The notes beneath the pieces were generated by a model, which had not been told where the DNA came from, did not search any database, and saw nothing but the letters and a program-made list of their open reading frames with translations. Below are positions 56,151 through 64,000 of a DNA stretch of 64,000 nucleotides, piece by piece. Each line of letters opens with the position of its first letter. Position 1 is the stretch's first letter. This stretch comes from Cannabis sativa (taxonomy: Eukaryota > Streptophyta > Magnoliopsida > Rosales > Cannabaceae), in contig NC_083601.1 of the NCBI RefSeq assembly GCF_029168945.1, forward strand, positions 69,925,595 through 69,989,594, in the 5' to 3' direction. The position numbers were made by a program, and so were the translations under genes.

Positions 56151-56165
56151 ACTGGCCTCAGACCC

Positions 56166-56603
56166 ATTGTAATGATTTACTTTCATGAAATATGAATTAA
56201 AACGATGATTTGTGTTGATTTGGATGGTTTCATGTGGTTTATGTGTTATTTGATGAATGTATGTGCTGTACAAAATTTTTTCCATGAAAAATATTTTTTC
56301 TATTTCTGAAAATATTTTATTTGGATTTCTTGTGAAAAATTAAGCAATTTTTTTTTACGGAACTCGATTCCCATAAAAATTGCAAAAGTTATGAATTTTG
56401 GAAGTTTCGGGTTGCATGGTGCTCAATCGCACGCACCAGGCTTCAGGGAAGGAAGCCTGACGCGCGCGAACAATGGAGGCGATGCCTGTCTGAAGGCGTG
56501 TGTCACCCTGCAGCTGACCGAGATTTCCTGGTCAAGGATGCTGCAGATGACGAGTTTCCTCGTCGTCACCCTTCATGCGCGCGCATCCAGGGCTGCACAT
56601 GCA
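56166..56603 (+). other. Copia-E leader start with GC-rich patch
   Basis: AT-rich for about 230 bp, then GC-rich with GCGCGCG (about 56395-56603). It contains an 88-codon ORF that runs into Copia-D, which I do not regard as a gene. It matches the position of GC-rich patches in Copia-A, -B and -C leaders, though the sequences differ. Confidence 0.8.
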
Positions 56604-58496
56604 TGTTGGAAATTATTTTACCAGGATCTTAGATCTACTCACAAGTATGTTTATTAACATCCTAAATATGAACTTTCTAAAACGATGAAATAAACACATA
56701 TAAAGTTTAGGAAACCTTACATTGGGTGCAGCGGAATAATATGACTCCTTCCGTTCAGATATCTAGCCCTTGATTCCTTTCTGTAGCAGAGCATTATCAA
56801 TATCTGAACCTGGATCTCTTTCTCTGAATCTTTGATGCTGAATTTCCTTTGCTGATGATCTTTCTTCACGATCTTCCTCACTATGATTGAGGTATCACTT
56901 GATGTGTGTGGGCACTACTCTAATCACTAAGGATTTCGAAATTCTAAGGAAGAAGAGAGAGAGTGGTCAGCTAAAGATAGGGAGAGAGAAGGCTCAGTTT
57001 TTCTGAATAGAAAAAGTCAGAAGAAAAGTGTAATTTTCCTGAAGCCTTCACTATCTATTTATAGCATTCCTACTAGGGTTAGATTTGAATTATATGGCAT
57101 TAAAATAATGAAAAAATCAGTTTAAATTTCCTACAAAAGTGGCTGGCCCTAAACTTAGTGGATTGGGCCTTGCTTTTTGCAATTTTGCAATTTTAACACC
57201 TTTTGTATCTGATTTCTCAAAAATGCCAATTTCCTAATTCAACCATTTAAATGCCAATTCTAACTATTTAATAACTATAAATAATTATTAAATAATATTG
57301 TCATTTATCATATTTATTAATTGAACCATACAAAGTATCATAATTAACAAATATGCCCCTATAAACTCTTTCTTTACAATTTCGCCCTTACTTAGTGAAA
57401 AATTCACAAATAGACATAGTCTAATTTGAGAATTATAATTGATTAATCAAAACCAATTACATGAGTCTTACAAGCAATATTATCTCAACTAGTGGGGGGA
57501 CCATGGGTCTATATAACCGAGCTTCCAATAAGTAGATCAAGAATTTAACACTAAAATTCACTAACTTATTAATTCTTCGTTGAATCCACGCATAGAACTT
57601 AGAATTGCAGTCTCAGTATATAGAATGCTCTATATGTTCCACCATATAGACACATCATTAGTTATCCATTGTTATAATCCTAATTTGATCAATGATCCTC
57701 TATATGAATGATCTACACTGTAAAGGGATTAAATTACCGTTACACCCTACAATGTATTTATTCCTTAAAACACTTGACCCCGTATAAATGATATTTCAGC
57801 TTATGTGAAATGAGTACTCCACCATTTATGTTCGTTTGGTCAAGCTCGAAGGAGATCATCCTTTGCTTACTATTCGCCAGATAGAAGCTATAGATTCCAT
57901 GTTTATGATAGCGCTCCCACTCAATTGCACTACCGTGTTCCCAAAATGTACGTATCACCCTGACCTAAAAGTAGGCTTAACTAACAAATCAAAGAACACG
58001 AATAGCCTTTCAAGATTGAGCCTAATCATATCAGGATTAAGATCATTTGATCTAGGATCAACTAGGCGATATTGACTTGAATAGATATTACGGTAAGTTT
58101 AATTAAATCTAAGTCAAAGTTCAATATCGGTCCCTTCCGATGCATACTCCACGCATCCAACCTGAGCTTTACTTTAACCAATGTTCTGGAAAGAACAGAG
58201 TATTTCTCCAAATACAAGTAAACTCTTGTTGTAGATTATCATATCAGTAAAACCCTGTGTCTGATAAATCTAGGAAACTTTATTCACATAGTCATGTTTA
58301 CTTTCCAATGTGTTGACGGCACAATAAACAGGATCAAGTATGTGAAAAGGGTTTCAGATGAATTTATACATTATGTACATATAATCATGAAATAAATCAT
58401 GTGAACCATGCAACATTAAATGTTATTTCTGATCTATATTAATAAGTAAATCTGATTATATTGAAATGAGTTTTATTTAGGGCATAAAACCCAACA
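56604..58496 (-). repeat. Copia-D 3' LTR
   Basis: 1,893 bp with plus-strand ends TGTTGG and CCAACA. It is closest to the Copia-B LTRs and the solo LTR in the LINE. Confidence 0.93.
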
Positions 58497-61260
58497 AACT
58501 CCCACTTGCACTAATATAAAACAAAAAGTGTGTTTCAAATAATCTCAACACCTTGATATGCAAATCAAGTGTAGTAGTAGTAAACTCCTCGTAATAGGAT
58601 CTGAAAGGTTGAATTAACCACAACCTTTTCTCCACTATTACTCTTCCTTAATCACAAAATCATTGATAATGTGAAATTCCTCTCTATATGTTTACTCTCT
58701 TGGGATACTGGATTCTATATCTTTGGCAACTACTTTTGGTTAATCAGGAAATTAACACTAGTAGTTTAAGGCAATTTGGAATGGTGCCAAAGATGTATAG
58801 AACTTTCCTTAGACTAAATAAGTACCTTTCCTGCAGCTTTAACATTCAGTCTCTCTCTGGTAGACCTAGAGACTTCAGATAGGTTTTTACACTTCTCCAA
58901 AATCACTATTCCACCCCCAGAGTAACCACCATCTTATCAGAAATATTTACTAGCACATAGGCAAATTTCGAAATCTGATATGGTGTAGTCTAAGAGTTTT
59001 AAACACACCCTTATAGACTAACATATAGTTCCTCTTCTTTATCTTAGGATTTACTTGATTGTCTTCCAATGTTCTTCTCCTGGATTAATCTGATACCTAC
59101 TCATTACTCCCACTCAACAGCAGGTGTCTGGTCTAAGGCATACAAAAGCATATCTAAGACCTCTCACTGTTGATGTAAGAAATTCTTTCATGGCTTTATC
59201 TTTTCTGGAATAGTTAAGACTTTTCCTTAGATAAATAAAATCTATACCTAAGAAGTTGTGAAGCTTCTATAGATTGCCATTAGAAAGAAAATGCTTCAGC
59301 ATCTTACTAAAGTAAGTTGCTTGCATTAGAGTAAGTAATTACCAGGTATACCATAAGCCATAGGTTTAGATAAACTCAAACCTATAATGCTAGGAACAGG
59401 AAGTTTTGTTAAGTCCATTGAATAGACTTATAAACGAAAATTTCCTTTTATGTCCTTGTAATAGAAAACTTTAGGTTATTCCATGTGAATGGATTAAACC
59501 ATAGTTCTATAGGCTTTCTTCTTAGTTTCTTATCTTGACAATCCATTACTTGTTTAAACTCACAATGGATTTTAATCACTAGTGTCTCCCAAGTCATAAG
59601 AAGGTGAGTTCCTAGAAACTCTCCCACTACGACAAGGTACCGCGAATTATGTCGAAGAAAACTAAATGGTATTAACCTCTTTGGTTGTGACAAGACAACA
59701 GAGGCAGTGGGATCATCATATGTCATATAAGATGATAGAACACTTTTGGAATCAAGAATTAAATATCTCCTTTATTTGCTACTTGTTTTCAGACTTAGTC
59801 ATTTTCTTAGAAAAGTAGTATTTGTTTGAACAAACACTTTCTTATCTATTGACAATGGGATGGTCCACCCCTAATCACTTAGAAAAGCTAACAAACCATG
59901 GTTAACAGTTCTAGCCTTTCTTAAGATTTTGATTAGGTCATCCATGAATCTAGTAATGATTTACATTAAGTATACAACCATTACATCATTCTGAAATTGT
60001 ATTACCATAGAAGGACTTAGGCAACGACTAGTAACTAATCATCAATATGCAAATCGAAATTTCTGGGGAGGTAAGTTTGGATATAATTCAAAAATCAATG
60101 TAATGATCTTTGAACTGCATATCTACTAACTATTTCTCCACCCCTATCAGTTCGCAAGATCTTTAACCACATACCTTAATGGTGTTTAACCATTGCTAGA
60201 AATTGATGAAATTTTTCAAACATTTCAAATTTCTTTGCATAAGGTATAATCTAGAGTTATCGTTTTAAGAATACAACGAAAAACTCATATCCACCCCTGA
60301 ATGTACATCCATCTGCGAATGAGATGAACTACTTTCAGTGGATATAGGCATATTAACTCTTTGCAGAGATTGATCTTGTCAAAACCACTATGAACAAGAT
60401 ACAAATGCCATAGATTAAGAAAATGTGGTAGTGTCTATGATGACATAGGTTTAGTTACATCAAAGAGTTCTTAGAATACTTCAAGTGGATCCTGGTCACA
60501 GAATACCTAACTCACATTCCATACAGATTTAATCCATTAATAAAAGATGGATATTAAACACTTGAGAAAGTGTAACTGTATTGTATTCTGGAATTAGAAA
60601 TTTAAGAAAATTTCTATTTGGAATCTAAAATTAAAGTCAAAGACTTAAATTTATACCAAATATAATGAGTAATTCTATCTTGGACCAAAGACTACTAATA
60701 CAAACTCTAAGTAGATTTGCCCATACAAGTAGGAAATTTCTAAGATTGAGGATTTATATCAATTGGGAATAGAATTTCGGGATTATAATCATATCCGTCA
60801 TATAAAATGACATGAAATGATTTATAGACCATTCGTCCAATGATATGTTTTTAAAGCTAATTCGAAATGAATAAGCTAAGAGGAATTATGATAATTTCGT
60901 TTAAAATAAGAATCCAACGATGCTTCGATTAGCGAAAGTCAAAGTAATCTTATTTATACAATCTTCTTGTTTCATATCGTAAAAATACTAGTCTAAGGTG
61001 TCATCAATTGATGAACAGCTAGATGTCGCATATACAATATTTATCTTTCGAGATCTAACACTATTATGTATGTCTAATGGTGAAAATCCACTAGGGATTT
61101 ATCTCATTAGATAAACAAGCCAAGTTAGACCAACAATGAAGATTCGAAATTAAACTACAACTTAATAACAGAAAATAACATGGTTCAATATAAATTCATA
61201 CACAATTCAGAAATTATAAGCATATAGCAAGTAGGAATGACAAGTGAAAATACTAAAACT
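58497..61260 (-). pseudogene. Copia-D decayed pol (and unrecognised gag)
   Basis: No long ORF remains. Nucleotide islands still align with Copia-B pol. About 58905-58945 and 59090-59170 match the RNase H and RT end of Copia-B (26636-26680 and 26820-26905). About 60107-60165 matches the integrase Asp-Arg-Gly-Gly region. About 60365-60420 matches the pre-integrase region (28880-28935). I could not recognise gag in 60700-61260. The decay is extensive and in part shared with Copia-A and -C. Confidence 0.72.
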
Positions 61261-64000
61261 TACAATCCTAAATAATTTCCAAGGTTTTTCAACAAACTGA
61301 TACAGTGTCCCGTTTAGGCGAGAGTCAAAGCATCATCCATTGAATAGAGTTGTCAGCTCGTCTAAAATGTTAAACATTCTAGCAACCTTTTATTCGATCA
61401 AGATTGGAATTCAGCGTTGTCCCGTTTAGGCGAGAGTCAAGGCAATTCTATCTTATGAGCTTCCACCATTGTTTCATAATTTGCAAGTCAAGTATGGTCG
61501 CCACCATTAGGGTGATCCATACCATACAAAACACTTACAAACTACTTATCATGCGAGGTTAAACGGTGCGAAATTGCTAATGAACGTTCCTCCATTAGGG
61601 AGGATTACTCACTAAAACAAACGCGGTGTAAAACCCACAATGGAGATCGAATGTCTCTATAATAATCAAGCTCATTATTTAAAGTGAGTTGTATTTTCTT
61701 TGATTCTCTTTATTTAATCTATTTATTTTAAATATATATTTATTTAAAATTTCCAATTTAGAATGAAAAATTCTAAATATAAATTTTAATTTAATATTTA
61801 TATATTTTACTTAGATGGATATGAAAATAATATGAATTATTTCCATCTTAGTAATAATTTCCAATAAATATTTAGAAAAATATTCAATTTAAGTTGTTAC
61901 AAAATTAATTTAAATTAATTTACAACTCAAATTTAATTTTCTATAAATATATATTGCATTTCGAAAAATTAAAGTATATAAGAATACAATTTTCGAAAAA
62001 TGCATATTAAAATAAAAAATAAATCCTGGAAAAATTATTCTAATTTAATGTTGGTCCAAAATTAATTAATAAAATTAATTTACAACAAAAAATATAATTT
62101 TCCTATTTAATTAAATATATAAGAAAAATTTAAATATTTAAGTATGATGATGAAAATCAACTTAAATATTAATTTTCTATTTAATTAAATACACTAGAAA
62201 AATACTTCAAGCAAAAATATCATCTATCTAGATTTTCCTTTGACTAATTAATTCAATTTCTAATAATATACTTTAATTCAATTTATTTTAAATTAATCAA
62301 TAAATGAAAAAATCATTGATTTAAGTTGGTCCAAAATTAATTAAAATAAATAATTAATTTACAACTTAATCTATTTTTCAAGATAAAATTCGAAATTCTA
62401 GCATTTAAGAAATGCAATTTCGAAAAAAATTGATTAATAAAATAAAGAAAAAATATATTTTGAAAATTATTTAAATTTAGTTGAAAAATTAAATTTCAAC
62501 TAAAAATAATTTTCTATTTAATTAAATGTCATGAAAAAGAAATATTTAAGTATGATGATAAAAATCAACTTAGATATTTAATTTTCAAATTAATTAAATG
62601 TATTAAATTCAAGAAATAAATAATTAAGTGTAGAGAAGACTTAATTATTAATCTCTAGTTTAATACTAGGAAAAATATACTTAAAGTAAATTGTACCAAA
62701 ATTAATTAATAAATAATTAATTTCACAATGTATAATATTTCCTATTTAATATTAGAAATAATAAGTAGTCTAGAAATAACTATCTAGAAAATATCTTATT
62801 TGACTAAGTATCTTTTCCACAAAATTTGAAAAAATATCTAATTTAAGTTGACTAGAAAAAATCTAGAACTTAAATATTTTTCAAATTTAAATTTAATTAA
62901 ATATCAAAAATTAAGTTGTAACCACTTAATTTGAAAATATTCCATTTTAAGTTAATATTCGAAAAGATATTAACTTAAAAAATATCTAAATAATCTTAAT
63001 AACCAATGCCTAAAATTCCTCAACTTAATTTTGAAATTTTGAATTCAAAAGATATTCAGATTTAAGTTGGTTAGTTGAAGATAACTAAATATCAACTTAA
63101 ATAGGAATATTTAATGAAAAATTTAAATTAAGTTCCAGAAAGAATCTAGATGGTTATAATTCTATATTTAATTAAATACAAGAAAATACATATAGTTTAG
63201 CTTAGAATAAAAAATAATTCTTTAAACTATATTTTTCTTAAATTAATTTCAAAATAAATGAAATTAATTATGTTGCTAATCAATTTTAATTAGGTTAAAC
63301 TAGTGTAATTAACCTAGTACAGTCATTCAAATCAGGCAAATGGGCCTTCACAATTGGGGTGGTTTGTGTGAGGGGGTGCTGGGTTCAGTATGTCGTACCC
63401 ACTTCTATGGCTCCCAACTCTCACACAAGGCCCAAAAGAGAGGAATTTAACCTTAATAAGAACAACTGTTATTAATTGAATAAGCCCAATAACTAAATGG
63501 GCCTAAATAAATTCTATCAAGAACTATGATAATTTATTTTAGCAACAACAACCTATATGCATCTATAATGAAATTAAACACATAGGCTCACACAGGCACA
63601 CTTTGGATGGGTCCTATCATGTTGCTAGGTTATACACAGATGAAAGAAGATTGTAAATATACCTGTTACAAATTATTATCTTGACCAAGGGAGCCATCAG
63701 ATCATTAGATCTGGCAAAAAGTAACCATGGCTATTTGCAATCAAGTAATAATAGGTTTTAAAAACTTACACATAAGCTAAAACACATACTCCTGCAACAA
63801 GGTTAGTTGGATAGTTGGATGTAGGATTTATTTAATTTTAAATTAAATATTTAATTTCGAAAATAATTAATTAAATAAAAAAAATAATTTTTCGAAAAAT
63901 TTAAAAAAAATTTGAAAAATTCGAAATTTTTTTAAAAAATTTAAATTTAAAATTAAACCTACAATTTTTGAAAAATTAGGTTTCAACCAACCTAAATATC
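61261..64000 (-). other. Copia-D 5' leader (incomplete)
   Basis: Twin motif at 61307-61326 and 61419-61438. Hairpin 2 with outer stem at 61492-61527 and hairpin 1 at 61589-61603. AT-rich filler follows to about 63280, then the conserved island (63290-63830) and more AT-rich sequence to the window end. The order mirrors Copia-A and -C. Confidence 0.85.

Larger units (their letters stand above)
54290..56603 (+). mobile_element. Copia-E: 5' part of a copia element
   Basis: 5' LTR 54290-56150 (TGTTGGG to CCAACA), primer site ACTGGCCTCAGACCC at 56151-56165 and the first about 450 bp of the leader. Copia-D then interrupts it. The left flank ACGTG (54285-54289) would be its TSD, but the other side is outside the window. 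It inserted into the Tat-like LTR. Confidence 0.9.
56604..64000 (-). mobile_element. Copia-D: copia element, continuing beyond the window
   Basis: A minus-strand element: 3' LTR 56604-58496, polypurine tract (complement of AACTCCCACTTGCAC) at 58498-58513, decayed pol, and leader up to the window end. By comparison with Copia-A, perhaps 0.8 kb of leader and a 5' LTR should follow to the right. Left flank ATGCA (56599-56603). Confidence 0.9.

Noticed and set aside
56391..56657. An 88-codon plus-strand ORF
   Set aside because: It crosses from the Copia-E leader into the reversed LTR of Copia-D, so it is a by-product of insertion.
59448..59726. A 92-codon minus-strand ORF in Copia-D
   Set aside because: It is a chance opening in decayed pol. 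I see no clear domain beyond loose similarity of the region to the Copia-B pol.

Overview
This window is a nest of transposable elements from an eudicot plant nuclear genome, with no host gene that I can support. The evidence for a plant is the content: Ty1/copia elements with ~1.9-kb LTRs, Ty3/gypsy chromoviruses (Tekay/Del-like), a Tat-like gypsy remnant, a plant L1-type LINE and Cassandra TRIMs (short LTR elements that carry a 5S rRNA-derived segment in their LTRs, known only from vascular plants). The species cannot be fixed from this sequence.

Layout by nesting, judged by LTR ends and target-site duplications (TSDs) read directly. A Tekay-like gypsy (G2, minus, 40459-~51949, continuing left of the window) is interrupted just after its reverse transcriptase by a non-autonomous copia (Copia-A, plus, <1-40458). 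Copia-A is split by a second Tekay gypsy (G1, minus, 5127-37736, TSD ATTAG). G1 is split between gag and the zinc knuckle by a pol-bearing copia (Copia-B, minus, 10689-34504, TSD CTCCT). Copia-B is split inside its RNase H by another non-autonomous copia (Copia-C, plus, 12760-26447, TSD YCTTA). Copia-C holds two Cassandra complexes (19160-21021, TSD CCTCA; 23041-24487, TSD AGATT). That is six levels, each insertion younger than its host.

On the right, the 5' LTR of G2 is split by a LINE (minus, 45071-51749, 11-bp TSD). The LINE is itself split by a solo copia LTR (46745-48623, TSD TGTTT). From ~51950 to 54289 lie the 3' UTR and part of the LTR of a Tat-like gypsy, broken by Copia-E (plus, 54290-56603+). 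Copia-E is broken by Copia-D (minus, 56604 to beyond the window end).

All full copia elements share one LTR and leader family. Copia-B carries recognisable gag-pol (protease, integrase, RT, RNase H) with lesions. Copia-A and Copia-C carry a gag of another type followed by a shrunken, shared, vestigial pol, so they must have moved using proteins supplied in trans. Their ~3.4-4 kb AT-rich leader holds a short conserved block just upstream of gag: two hairpins with the same CTAAT loop, with compensatory changes in one stem, and a twin 20-nt motif. This looks like a packaging or other RNA signal.

The most unusual object is the first Cassandra complex. Two complete Cassandra copies of different LTR subtype are joined head to head at their U3 ends, and the unit is bounded on both sides by U5 ends and a perfect 5-bp TSD.
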